64,000 nt of DNA from Frondihabitans sp. PAMC 28766 (GTDB taxonomy: Bacteria > Actinomycetota > Actinomycetes > Actinomycetales > Microbacteriaceae): the NCBI RefSeq assembly GCF_001577365.1, contig NZ_CP014513.1, positions 3,100,001-3,164,000 on the forward strand, read 5' to 3'. The translations under genes and the position numbers were made by a program. Every line of letters begins with the position of its first letter. Positions within the stretch are counted from its first letter, which is position 1. Below, one piece after another: positions 25,614 through 34,002 of the stretch. The notes below the pieces were generated by a model. That model had not been told where the DNA came from. It saw nothing but the letters and a program-made list of their open reading frames with translations, and did no database searches.

Positions 25614-26732
25614 GTGGATCAGACGGCAGTGCGCGACAGGCGTCTTCCGACGTCGCCGCGCGCCTTCGCGCTGGTCCGGCTGCTGCTGATCGCGGGCTTC
25701 GTCGGGGCGGCTTTGATCGTGCTGAGCGTCTTCTTGTCGTCGCAATCGGCCTCCGCGGCGACTCCGGCCGCCGCGCCTTCTGCCGCCGCGCCGCCAGCCG
25801 CCGCACCGGCCCCGACCTCCGGCGGCCTCGCAGGCTCGCTGACGAAGGTCGTCGAGCACGTCACCACCCCGGTCACGCACCTCACGACCCCGGTCGTCTC
25901 GGGTGTCGCGAAGACCGCAGGATCAACTGTCTCCACCGTCACACACGTCGCCACGCAGGCCACGGCCCCCGTCCCTGCCGTGCAGCACGTCGTCCAGGCC
26001 GTCGCCCCGGTCGTCCCCCAGACGCTCACTGCGGTGTCCTCCGCGAAGCCGGTCGATCACATCGTGGCCCCGGTCGCGAGGACGGTCGACAAGGTCGTCA
26101 ACAGCGTCCCGGTCGTCGCTGCGATCACCGGAGAATCCCCGGTCAGCACGCTCACGACTCCGGTTGTCAGCACGGTCGACACGACGGTCGCGGCACTCTC
26201 GTCGGGCGTCGCCTCGACCGCGCCGACCGGCCCCACGACTGTTCCTGTGACCGTCACCGTTCCCGTCGTCGGCGTCTCGCCGATCGCGCCGGTGACACAC
26301 ACCGACTACCCGGCCCCCGGCATCCTGCGCTCCTCGTTCGTCGCCTCGGCCGTCGCCCAGGCCGCTTCGGGCAACTCGTCTTCGGCGACCGGCGCTCCCG
26401 CCGTCGTCGCCGCCACGACCCCGTCCGTCCCCGCGGCGAGCCCGCTGGGTGCCTCCGCCACGTCGAACACGGGCGGCTCCACCCCCGCGAACGGCTCGAC
26501 CCCTGCACCCGCGCCGGCCTCCCCCGCGTCGCCCGACCGTGCCCCCGCCCTTCCCGACGGCAGCCTCGGCGGCTCGGCGGGCGCCGGTTCCCCTGCCGCG
26601 GGCGGTTCGGCCACCGCGCTGACCGGCGACGCCTTCGTGCGTCCGGCCCTCCTTCAGCTCTCCACCGGCGCCGGCAAGCGCGAGATCGTGCCTGCCGCGC
26701 CCACGTTCGACTCCGACACGACTCCTGACTGA
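25614..26732 (+). CDS. Secreted low-complexity Ala/Pro/Thr/Val-rich protein
   Basis: 372-aa protein. The GTG at 25614 follows GAAGG with 8-base spacing, which decides the start over an earlier ATG at 25512. One hydrophobic segment (LLLIAGFVGAALIVLSVFLS) ends in SQSASA, a likely signal cleavage site. The rest is low-complexity: PAAAP stretches, then irregular repeats of the type TTPVTHLTTPVVSGVAKT, then a Ser/Gly/Ala/Pro-rich C-terminus. No anchoring motif. I do not recognise a family. It precedes the chaplin-like gene by 129 bases and shares its export and composition style, so a surface-layer partner is plausible. Confidence 0.7.
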   Translation: MDQTAVRDRRLPTSPRAFALVRLLLIAGFVGAALIVLSVFLSSQSASAATPAAAPSAAAPPAAAPAPTSGGLAGSLTKVVEHVTTPVTHLTTPVVSGVAKTAGSTVSTVTHVATQATAPVPAVQHVVQAVAPVVPQTLTAVSSAKPVDHIVAPVARTVDKVVNSVPVVAAITGESPVSTLTTPVVSTVDTTVAALSSGVASTAPTGPTTVPVTVTVPVVGVSPIAPVTHTDYPAPGILRSSFVASAVAQAASGNSSSATGAPAVVAATTPSVPAASPLGASATSNTGGSTPANGSTPAPAPASPASPDRAPALPDGSLGGSAGAGSPAAGGSATALTGDAFVRPALLQLSTGAGKREIVPAAPTFDSDTTPD

Positions 26733-26861
26733 GACGGGTCACCGCCGCGTTCGTCGCGGTCACTGACCCTCGCCGCCTCGTGCGGCATCTCCCCGGGCGC
26801 TCAGCGCTCACCGTGTCACTCATACGCGTGCCAAGGCACGTGCGACTTCAGGAGTACGACC

Positions 26862-28547
26862 ATGAACAAGTACGTCTTCCGCGGGCTCATCGGAGCCTGC
26901 TTCGTCGGAGGCCTCTGGGCCGTCGGCGCAACGGCGGCCAACGCCGCCACGACCACAGGATCCGACGCCCTCGCGTCGGGCACGCAGGTCGCCTCGGCCA
27001 TCACCGCACCGGTGCATGCCGCCGGCAACGCCATCAGCGTGATCGGCCGCTCGACCAGCACCGGGTCGGCCGTGCACGCCGCTGCCCCCGCTGCTGCTTC
27101 GGCTGCTGCGGCGCCGGCTGCGGCACCCGCTGACGCGCCGACCACCACGGGCAGTCACGGCATCCTCAGCGGCACCCAGGGCATCATCTCGGTGCACGTG
27201 CCGGTGACGGTCGGCGGCAACGCCGTCTCGGTGGCCGGCAACTCGGCATCGTCGCACTCGGCTGCTGCCGCTCCGGCTGCGCCTGCTGCTGCGGCCGCTC
27301 CGGCTGCTCCCACCGCCGCCGCTCCCGCTGCCGCGCCGACCACCTCGGGTGCGCACTCGACGGCTGGCGGAACACAGGCCGTGGTCGGCGTCACCGCCCC
27401 CGTCACGGTGGGTGGCAACGCGATCTCGGTGCTCGGTGACAGCACGTCGACCGGGTCCTCGACCACGTCGGCTCCTGCGCCCGCCACCAGCGGTGCAGGC
27501 TCGTCGGCCAGCACGACCGGCTCGAACGGGATTGCCTCGGGCAGCCAGGTGCTGCCGGACGTGACGCTGCCGATCACGGTCGCCGGCAACGGCATCTCGG
27601 TGCTGGGCGACTCGTCGTCGACGGGCTCGACGTCCGGTTCGCCGGCCGCCTCGACTCCGACCGAGACCACGACCGCTGCCCCGAGCACCTCGGGCAGCGA
27701 TTCGACCCTCGGTGGCACGCAGGCCCTCGTCGGCCTGAACGTGCCGGTCACCGTCGCCGGCAACGGCATCTCGGTGCTCGGTGACTCGTCGTCGACTGGT
27801 TCGTCGACTGGCTCCGCAGCGGGCTCTACCGGTGGTTCCGGCTCGGGCACGACCGGTGCCGGCAGCACCACCACCGGCAACGGCAGCACCCTCGGGGGCA
27901 CCCAGATCGCTCCCGACGTGACGGCTCCCGTCACGGCTTCGGGCAACGCGATCTCCGTCCTCGGAGACTCCACCTCGACCGGCAGCACGACGGGCACGAC
28001 CGGTGGTTCCGGCTCGGGCACGGCCGGCACCGGCAGCACCACCACCGGCACCGGCAGCATCCTCGGCGGCACCCAGATCGCACCGATCGTGTCGCTGCCC
28101 ATCGACCTCGGCGGCAACGCCGTCTCGGTGATCGGCACCAGCACCACCACCGGTTCCACGACCGGCGACCCGTCGACCCCGGGCAACCCCGGCACCCCGA
28201 CTGGCCCCACCGGCCCGACTGGCCCGTCCGACCCCGGCACGCCCAGCAACCCTGGTACGCCCAGCAACCCTGGTACGCCGAGCACCCCGGTGACCGACCC
28301 CGCCGGCACGACCGTCAGCACCTCGACGGGCTCGGGTGACGTCGTCACCGGTGCTCTCGACACCTCGCTCGCCGGAGCCACCTCGGCCGACGTGACCGCA
28401 GCAGCCCTGGGCGGCAACACCGCGCTCGCCGCCGACGGCACCCTGGCCTACACCGGCAGCGCCAACCCGCTGGTCGCGATCGTGACCGCTTTGCTCCTGC
28501 TGCTGGGAGGTCTCGGGCTCCTGATCAGGGCTCGCCTGCGCAGCTAG
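26862..28547 (+). CDS. Long chaplin-like surface protein with seven repeats and LAYTG sortase signal
   Basis: 561-aa exported protein. The signal peptide (residues 1-28) ends ANA. Seven repeats of about 38 residues start near residues 32, 95, 163, 217, 275, 335 and 390. Each follows the pattern G(S/T)xQ, then a PVTVxGNxISVxGxS(S/T)STGS core, the chaplin (DUF320) consensus without its two cysteines. Linkers are Ala/Pro- or Gly/Ser/Thr-rich, and a collagen-like GTPTGPTGPTGPS stretch follows. The C-terminus is LAYTG (528-532), a hydrophobic helix and RARLRS. LAxTG is the class E sortase signal used by long chaplins of Streptomyces. Probably covalently wall-anchored and possibly surface-active. 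RBS AGGAG at 26850-26854. Confidence 0.82.
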   Translation: MNKYVFRGLIGACFVGGLWAVGATAANAATTTGSDALASGTQVASAITAPVHAAGNAISVIGRSTSTGSAVHAAAPAAASAAAAPAAAPADAPTTTGSHGILSGTQGIISVHVPVTVGGNAVSVAGNSASSHSAAAAPAAPAAAAAPAAPTAAAPAAAPTTSGAHSTAGGTQAVVGVTAPVTVGGNAISVLGDSTSTGSSTTSAPAPATSGAGSSASTTGSNGIASGSQVLPDVTLPITVAGNGISVLGDSSSTGSTSGSPAASTPTETTTAAPSTSGSDSTLGGTQALVGLNVPVTVAGNGISVLGDSSSTGSSTGSAAGSTGGSGSGTTGAGSTTTGNGSTLGGTQIAPDVTAPVTASGNAISVLGDSTSTGSTTGTTGGSGSGTAGTGSTTTGTGSILGGTQIAPIVSLPIDLGGNAVSVIGTSTTTGSTTGDPSTPGNPGTPTGPTGPTGPSDPGTPSNPGTPSNPGTPSTPVTDPAGTTVSTSTGSGDVVTGALDTSLAGATSADVTAAALGGNTALAADGTLAYTGSANPLVAIVTALLLLLGGLGLLIRARLRS

Positions 28548-28580
28548 CCGCCCTTCGCACCGACTACCATCCCACGGCCA

Positions 28581-28619
28581 ATCGGCCCGCCGGCACCCTC
28601 AGGTGCCGGCCGGGCCGAT
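28581..28619 (+). terminator. Intrinsic terminator of the chaplin-like gene
   Basis: Near-perfect hairpin: ATCGGCCCG plus CCGGCACC (28581-28597), loop CTCA, then GGTGCCGG plus the complementary CGGGCCGAT ending at 28619, with one or two unpaired bases. It lies 33 bases after the stop codon. Confidence 0.85.
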
Positions 28620-28634
28620 CCGGCATGCCCGCCC

Positions 28635-28704
28635 CGCCTCCGGGGTATCCCTTTCTCTGCGAGCGACTTCAGTTCTGCCTGAATTCAGGCGCAAGTGACG
28701 TCGC
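28635..28704. repeat. Direct repeat with palindromic core, left edge of the effector island
   Basis: About 70 bases matching 36333-36402 with few differences and one indel. The core CCTGAATTCAGG is a perfect palindrome, flanked by CGACTTCA on the left and a near-complementary TGACGTCG on the right. The remaining 28705-28936 before the first immunity-like gene holds no convincing gene. Confidence 0.85.
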
Positions 28705-28936
28705 CCTGACTGAAGAGCTGTTGGAGCCAGCGAACCTCGCACCGGTCGAGCCCGAGAGGGGTTCGTCGGCCGTCGAGATAGTCCGCGGACCACCTCCGGG
28801 GCCGATCGGCCACTTATCTCCGCGGAGCGCGGTCGATCGGGCGAATGAGCTCCAGATCGACGGCAGTCCGAAGCCGATCGTTCTTCGGCTCGCGCGGCGC
28901 GCGTTTCACGATGACCGTGCGGCCTTGAGGTCGAGG

Positions 28937-29812
28937 TCAGCTGTGGAGAACGGGCGAGCCCTCGACGCGCGTCACAATGTCGGCGAGTAGCTTCACCGTT
29001 TCGGGCTTCCAGAGGCGAAAGAGACCGGCGAAGTAGACGTAGAAGTAGCCGTCCGCGAATTCGAAACTGAACTTGTTCTTCTTCAGGAGTTGCACGGTGT
29101 CGGCATCGAGGATCGCCGTCGCCGCCGCTCGATCGGCCGGCTCGCAATACACGTCGAAGGCGCCGAACGACTCGGGGTTCCGAGGAAGCTCGATCCGACT
29201 CAGGCGGCGCATCTGCTTCACCTTTGAGGGGCAGAACAGCGCATTGGGCAACGAAGCGGCCAGGGGCATCCGGAGATAGCCCCACCCGATCGGCGTCCAA
29301 TTCTTTCCGCCGTTCCGCGTAAAGCTATATCGATAATTGCCCCATTCGACAAACGGCAGCCGACTAGACCGCATCACTTCGAACGACACCAGGTCACGGC
29401 CGAGCCGGAAGAGAATCCCTCCGAAGGGCGGCTCGCTGTGCGAGCGCGAAAGGAAAAAGTCGAAGCCTTTGGCAGCGGCGAAACATGACTCGACGACCAA
29501 ATGCCGAGGCTGATTTCGCACCAGGCCGAAGATCTTTGGCAGCCCAAAACCGAGCGTGAACAGAACCGTCGCGACACCGACGGTGAAGAGAAGCCACCCG
29601 AGGCCTTTCTGGAAGCTCGACATGGCGAGACCCTGATTGGCCAAGCCGAGAAAGATGAAAAGCGCCCCACCTCCGGTCGCCACAGAGACCGTCGTGATGA
29701 CGTCGGTCACTTTGACTGGCAGACGAGTGCCGGACGCCTTCGCCTCGTCAAGAAACGACTTGACGCTAGCCTCTGACGGCGCCTCACCCAGTGGCAGTAC
29801 GTCGATCTCCAT
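28937..29812 (-). CDS. Immunity-like paralogue 1 (uncharacterised two-helix membrane family)
   Basis: 291-aa protein of a family I do not recognise, present five times in this island. N-terminal segment MEIDVLPLGEAPSEAS, KASGTRLPVKVTDV, two membrane helices (about 42-62 and 72-95), then a cytoplasmic domain of about 195 residues. The domain has family-invariant motifs: FDFFLSRSH, SFEVMRSSRLPFVEWGNYRY, WGYLRMPL, KVKQMRRLSRIELPRNPE and FSFEFADGYFYVYFAGLFRL. The last gene of the array. Start ATG at 29812 after GAGG. Position behind a T7-type effector suggests immunity; this is inference. Confidence 0.75.
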   Translation of the reverse strand: MEIDVLPLGEAPSEASVKSFLDEAKASGTRLPVKVTDVITTVSVATGGGALFIFLGLANQGLAMSSFQKGLGWLLFTVGVATVLFTLGFGLPKIFGLVRNQPRHLVVESCFAAAKGFDFFLSRSHSEPPFGGILFRLGRDLVSFEVMRSSRLPFVEWGNYRYSFTRNGGKNWTPIGWGYLRMPLAASLPNALFCPSKVKQMRRLSRIELPRNPESFGAFDVYCEPADRAAATAILDADTVQLLKKNKFSFEFADGYFYVYFAGLFRLWKPETVKLLADIVTRVEGSPVLHS

Positions 29813-29962
29813 AGATCCTCGACCTCTTTCACATCTTTGGATACCCCGCCACAAAGCCCTAGCAGCCGTGATACGACCGGGTTGGGCGCGGGCAGGAATG
29901 ACTTCATGTCGAATCGGCCAGGCTCGTCATTCAGCGAGTCGGCGTCCAAGTTTTTGCCGACC

Positions 29963-30838
29963 CTAGTTGTCGGCGCGGTGGCTGCCCTCAATCCTGGACA
30001 CGACGTCGGCGAGCAGGAGCACCGTGTCAGGCTTCCAGAGGCGAAAGAGCCCGGCCTTGTAGGCGGAGAAGTAGCCGTCGGCGAACTCGAAGCTGAACTT
30101 GTGAAGCCTCAGGAGTTCCAGGGTGTCGGCATCGAGGACCGCCGTGGCCGCCGGTCTGTCCGCGGCTTCGCAGAAGACGTCGAAGGCGCCCAGGGGCTCG
30201 CGGCTCTGAGGGAGCTCGAAGCGTGTGAGCCGACGCATCTGCTTCACCTGTGAAAGACAGAACAGCGCATCGGGTGCGCGCTTCGCCATGGGGACGCGCA
30301 AATAGCCCCACCCGATCGGTGTCCTGTTCCGGCCCCGGTTGTGGACGAAGCTGTAGCGATAATTGCCCCATTCGACGAACGGCAGCCGGTTCGACTTCAT
30401 GACTTCGAATGACACCCGATCCACGCCGAGGCGAAACAGGATGCCCATGAAGGAGGGCTTTGCGTGAAACCGAGATAAGAAAAAATCGAAATCGTTCGCC
30501 GCTGCGAAACGCTGCTCGACAACCAGGTGCCGAGGCTGATCACGGGCGAGCCCAATGATCTTCGGAACCCCGTAGAAGAAGGCGAAGAGGAAGAGCAGTA
30601 CGCCGACCACGAAGGACACGGAACCGAGGACACCCTGCCAGCGTGACGCAGCGTAGGCCCAATTGAACACACCGAGCAGGACGAACAGCGCGCCGCCACC
30701 AGCGACCACGGAGGTGGTCACGACGACATCGGTGACCTTCACCGGAAGCCGCGTGCCGGAAGACCTTGCTTTATTGACGAACGCCTGGGCTTCTGCCTTC
30801 GACGACAGATCTGTCAACGGCGTCGCATCGATTTCCAC
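29963..30838 (-). CDS. Immunity-like paralogue 2
   Basis: 291-aa paralogue with the same layout: MEIDATPLTDLSSKAE, SSGTRLPVKVTDVVVTT, two membrane helices (about 40-62 and 70-92), then the conserved domain (FDFFLSRFH, SFEVMKSNRLPFVEWGNYRY, KVKQMRRLTRFELPQ-like QVKQMRRLTRFELPQ, FSFEFADGYFSAYKAGLFRL). It uses a GTG start at 30838. A decayed copy of the effector tail lies directly upstream (30863-31096), so this gene was probably once the partner of that tail. The 150 bases to paralogue 1 contain no tail that I can recognise. Confidence 0.75.
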   Translation of the reverse strand: MEIDATPLTDLSSKAEAQAFVNKARSSGTRLPVKVTDVVVTTSVVAGGGALFVLLGVFNWAYAASRWQGVLGSVSFVVGVLLFLFAFFYGVPKIIGLARDQPRHLVVEQRFAAANDFDFFLSRFHAKPSFMGILFRLGVDRVSFEVMKSNRLPFVEWGNYRYSFVHNRGRNRTPIGWGYLRVPMAKRAPDALFCLSQVKQMRRLTRFELPQSREPLGAFDVFCEAADRPAATAVLDADTLELLRLHKFSFEFADGYFSAYKAGLFRLWKPDTVLLLADVVSRIEGSHRADN

Positions 30839-30862
30839 AGGCCCTCTACTTCACCTAGAGCT

Positions 30863-31096
30863 TCAAATTCTTGCCGATTGGATGTTCTCGAGTAGCAGCG
30901 TCTGGCCGTCCCAAGCGATGTCGTTCTCAGGTCCAACCCCGCGAACGTGAGTCGACTCAAGATCCATTCCGGTATGGACGAGATCGGCCTCGGACCCGCA
31001 GGATTCAGTCGCACTGGTCCTCCTGAGCACTCTCGCCGTCGGTCGGCACTGTGCGGAGGAATGACTACATGCCGGCGGGACTCGCTCAAAGACCAC
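30863..31096 (-). pseudogene. Orphan effector C-terminal tail, decayed copy
   Basis: Open stretch of 77 codons whose last 34 read MDLESTHVRGVGPENDIAWD and then GQTLLLENIQSARI. The end of the 522-aa effector reads IDLDPNVARGVKPGIDTTWD and then SLMQQLEKGFVAKN. The order D-L, R-G-V-x-P, D, W-D and L-L/L-E is shared. No N-terminal effector part is present. It sits directly upstream of immunity-like paralogue 2, exactly as the full effector sits upstream of paralogue 5. Probably a remnant of a former effector-immunity module. Confidence 0.65.
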
Positions 31097-31108
31097 TGCA
31101 CTGCGATT

Positions 31109-31993
31109 TCACGCCCTGCATTGGGAGGTTCCGAAGCGTTCCGTCAGCGCGGTGGCAAGACGAGCCAGGCTCGCAACCGTCTCGGGTTTCGACAGAGCGA
31201 ACAGCTCCGCCCGGTAGAGGTAAAGGTAGCCGTCCGCGATCTCGGCAGTGAAGTGCTGCCTTGCAAGCGATTCCAATAAATGCCCGCCAAGGAGTGAATC
31301 AATCGCTGGACGATCCTCCGGGCTACACCGCAACTCGAAGGGTTCGACAGACGTTGCAGCTATGGGTAACTCAACTGCGGAGAGGGAGTTCATCTGCTTC
31401 ACGGACTTGAGACGCAACAATGCGTTCGGAATCTTCTTGGCCACCGGGATCATGAGGTAGCCCCAGGCCCAAGGCGTAGAATTCTTTCCCCTATTTGTTG
31501 GAGTACTGAAGCGATAATTTCCCCACTCGACGAATGGCGCCCCGCGAAGCCGCATGACTTCGAACGCAACTCGCTCTTGCCCGAGCCGGAAGAGGATCCC
31601 GGAATGAGCAGCTCGAGTGTCGGATCTCGAAAGCGTGAAGTCGAAGCTGTTTGCCTCGGCGAAACTGGACTCGGCTAAAACTCGCTTCGGCTGCCGGACA
31701 CACACATCGAGCAGCTTGGGGATGCCCCACCCGAGGCCGAAAGCGAAAAGGAGGATGCCGACGATGGCCACACCTAAGCCCAGGTAGTGGAAAGTCCGCG
31801 TCGGATCGAGAAAGAAACTCCAGGCACCGACAGCAATCACGACGACGCTACCAATGAGAAGTGCGGCGACAAGAAGGAGCGAATCTTGCGGGCGCACAGG
31901 GAGCCGGGAGCCGACTCAATTGACGTCGTCGAGGAACGACCGGATGTCGGATTGCGAGGGCTGTCGCTCGAGCATGCTGGTGTCGATGTTCAC
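31109..31993 (-). pseudogene. Immunity-like paralogue 3, nonsense mutation at codon 26
   Basis: The most diverged family member. From GTG 31993 the frame reads MNIDTSMLERQPSQSDIRSF then LDDVN, TGA (31918-31916), then VGSRLPVRPQDSLLLV in the same frame. This matches the family N-terminus on both sides of the stop. A GTG at 31897 could restart translation and give a 262-aa protein that keeps both membrane helices and the domain (SFDFTLSRSD, AFEVMRLRGAPFVEWGNYRF, SVKQMNSLSAVELP). Either decaying or expressed from the internal start. Confidence 0.7.
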
Positions 31994-32025
31994 GAAGCGC
32001 CATCTTCCATTTCCAGGAGACGCTC

Positions 32026-32901
32026 CTAGCTCTCCGACAGTCGAATTGCCTCGACGCGGGACACAATTTCAGCGAGCAGGGTCACCGTCTCGGGCTTCCA
32101 GAAGCGGAAGAGGCCGGCGAAATGGACGTAGAAGTAGCCTTCAGCAAATTCGAAACTGAACTTGTTGTTCCGCAAGAGCGCAACCATATCCGAGTCCAGC
32201 ACCGACATCACTACCTTCTCGTCGCGCGGTTCGCAGTAAAGGTCGTAGGGCGAGACAGACGCGGGACTCCGAGGGAGATCGATTCGCGTCAGGCGACGCA
32301 TCTGCTTCACCTTCGAGAGGCAGAAGAGTGCATTCGGCACGTTTCCGGCCAATGGCACGCGAAGGTAGCCCCATGCCACGAACGTGACGTTGCGACCTCC
32401 ATTGCGCTTGAGGCTGTATCGATAGTTACCCCACTCCACGAATGGCAGCTGGTTTGATCGCATGACCTCGAAGGACACCCGGTCCTCACCCATTCGGAAC
32501 GGAATCCCGGTGAAAGGCGGCCTATCGTGAGGGCGAGAGAGACAGAAGGCGAAGTCGTTCACAGCCGCGAACCGTTTCTCAACGAGAAGTCGCCTGGGCT
32601 GGTTTTTAACTAGGCCGACGATCCTTGGAACGCCATAACCAACGGCAAAGACGAACGCAAGCACGCCGAGCGAAACCAAGACGTATCCGAGGACGCGAAT
32701 CGGTCCCTCCTCGGTGGGGCCCCAACCCGGCCACCCGAGGCCGACGAACATAAGACCGCCGCCCGCGACTACTGCATGCGTCGTCACGACGTCGCTCACC
32801 TTGATGGGAGGTCGCGTATCTGACGATCGGATTTCCTGGACGTAAGTCGCCACATTAATTTTCTTCGGCGCTTCGAGAAGCGGCGCAGTTTCGAGCTTCA
32901 C
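32026..32901 (-). CDS. Immunity-like paralogue 4
   Basis: 291-aa paralogue: MKLETAPLLEAPKK, SSDTRPPIKVSDVVTT, two membrane helices (about 42-60 and 70-95), then the conserved domain (FAFCLSRPH, SFEVMRSNQLPFVEWGNYRY, VAWGYLRVPL, KVKQMRRLTRIDLPRSP, FSFEFAEGYFYVHFAGLFRF). It ends 32 bases before paralogue 3. Start at 32901. A second effector-tail remnant lies immediately upstream (32923-33033). Confidence 0.75.
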   Translation of the reverse strand: MKLETAPLLEAPKKINVATYVQEIRSSDTRPPIKVSDVVTTHAVVAGGGLMFVGLGWPGWGPTEEGPIRVLGYVLVSLGVLAFVFAVGYGVPRIVGLVKNQPRRLLVEKRFAAVNDFAFCLSRPHDRPPFTGIPFRMGEDRVSFEVMRSNQLPFVEWGNYRYSLKRNGGRNVTFVAWGYLRVPLAGNVPNALFCLSKVKQMRRLTRIDLPRSPASVSPYDLYCEPRDEKVVMSVLDSDMVALLRNNKFSFEFAEGYFYVHFAGLFRFWKPETVTLLAEIVSRVEAIRLSES

Positions 32902-32922
32902 TTGCCCCCTATTTCCTGGCTA

Positions 32923-33033
32923 CTACGCGTTGGCGACGAAACTGCGCTCGAGTCGCCGCATCGGGTTATCTCAAGCCATGTCGACAGCGGGCTTGACCCC
33001 GCTTCACCTAGCTGCGTCGCATCGATCCACACG
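32923..33033 (-). pseudogene. Orphan effector C-terminal tail, heavily decayed copy
   Basis: In the gap between paralogues 5 and 4 the minus strand reads GVKPAVDMA, stop, DNPMRRLERSFVANA, stop. It aligns with the effector's last residues GVKPGIDTTWDSLMQQLEKG then FVAKN. Base-level similarity is also plain (GATAACCCGATGCGG against GATAGCCTGATGCAA). It carries at least one internal stop and cannot be functional. Like the copy at 30863-31096 it sits just before an immunity-like gene. Confidence 0.65.
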
Positions 33034-33111
33034 GCCTTAGCTCACAATCGTGACGCCGGACAAGGGGGCTCGAGGAAGGTCGTCTCTGCCGGTCGCGCCC
33101 ACAGGGCCCTG

Positions 33112-33987
33112 TCACTTGCCGACCACCCGCGTGTTCTCGACGCGCGTCACGATGTCGGCGAGAAGGTTTACCGTTTCGGGTTTCCAGAAGCGGAAGAGGC
33201 CAGCGAAGTAGACGTAGAAGTAGCCGTCCGCGAACTCGAAACTGAACTTGTTCTTCCGCAGGAGTTCAACGGTCTCGTCGTCGAGGATCGCCGTTGCCAC
33301 GAGTCGATCGGCCGGCTCGCAATACAGGTCGAACGCGCCGGATGGCTCAGGATTCCGAGGAAGCTCGATCCGGGTCAATCGGCGCATCTGCTTGACCTTC
33401 GACAAACAGAAAAGAGCGTTCGGCACATTGTCTGTCAGGGGCACCCGCAGGTAACCCCACGCCACGAACGTCACGTTACGTGCCCCCGCGGGCTTCAGGC
33501 TGTACCGGTAGTTGCCCCACTCGACAAACGGCAACCGGTTCGAACGCATCACCTCGAAGGACACCCGATCCGTCCCCAGCCGGAAAGGGATCCCCGTGAA
33601 TGGCGGTTTCGCATGAGATCGAGAGAGAAAAAAATCGAACCCGTTCGCGATCGCGAACCCCTTCTCGACAAACAGGTGTCGAGGCTGAGCCCGTGCAAGA
33701 CTGACAATCCTCGGAATCCCGTATGCGACGGCATAAAGGCTTGCCAATGTGCCTGCAATGAGAAGCGCTGAGCCGAGAACCGCCTGGAGAACCGAGTCCG
33801 AGAAGCCTCTGTTGACGAGTCCAATGACGATGAAGAGAAGGCCGCCTCCAAAGGCGACAGCGGCAGTTGTCACGACGTCAGTGACTTGAACGGGAAGGCG
33901 AGTACGCGAGGCTTTAGCTTCGTTAAGGAAGGCACTCACATCGGACTTCATCGGTTCGAGGCCTAGTGGTGTTGCGTCGATTTCCAC
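33112..33987 (-). CDS. Immunity-like paralogue 5, direct neighbour of the intact effector
   Basis: 291-aa paralogue and the likely cognate partner of the effector, starting at GTG 33987, 15 bases after its stop, behind GAGGAAGAGGG. MEIDATPLGLEPMKSD, ASRTRLPVQVTDVVTT, two membrane helices (about 42-62 and 70-92), then FDFFLSRSH, SFEVMRSNRLPFVEWGNYRY, KVKQMRRLTRIELPRNPE and FSFEFADGYFYVYFAGLFRF. The membrane location suggests protection against a membrane-acting effector. Function inferred only. Confidence 0.78.
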   Translation of the reverse strand: MEIDATPLGLEPMKSDVSAFLNEAKASRTRLPVQVTDVVTTAAVAFGGGLLFIVIGLVNRGFSDSVLQAVLGSALLIAGTLASLYAVAYGIPRIVSLARAQPRHLFVEKGFAIANGFDFFLSRSHAKPPFTGIPFRLGTDRVSFEVMRSNRLPFVEWGNYRYSLKPAGARNVTFVAWGYLRVPLTDNVPNALFCLSKVKQMRRLTRIELPRNPEPSGAFDLYCEPADRLVATAILDDETVELLRKNKFSFEFADGYFYVYFAGLFRFWKPETVNLLADIVTRVENTRVVGK

Positions 33988-34002
33988 AAACCCTCTTCCT
34001 CT

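Noticed and set aside
29813..29962. A third effector-tail remnant between paralogues 2 and 1
   Set aside because: All three minus frames were read; none aligns with the effector end.
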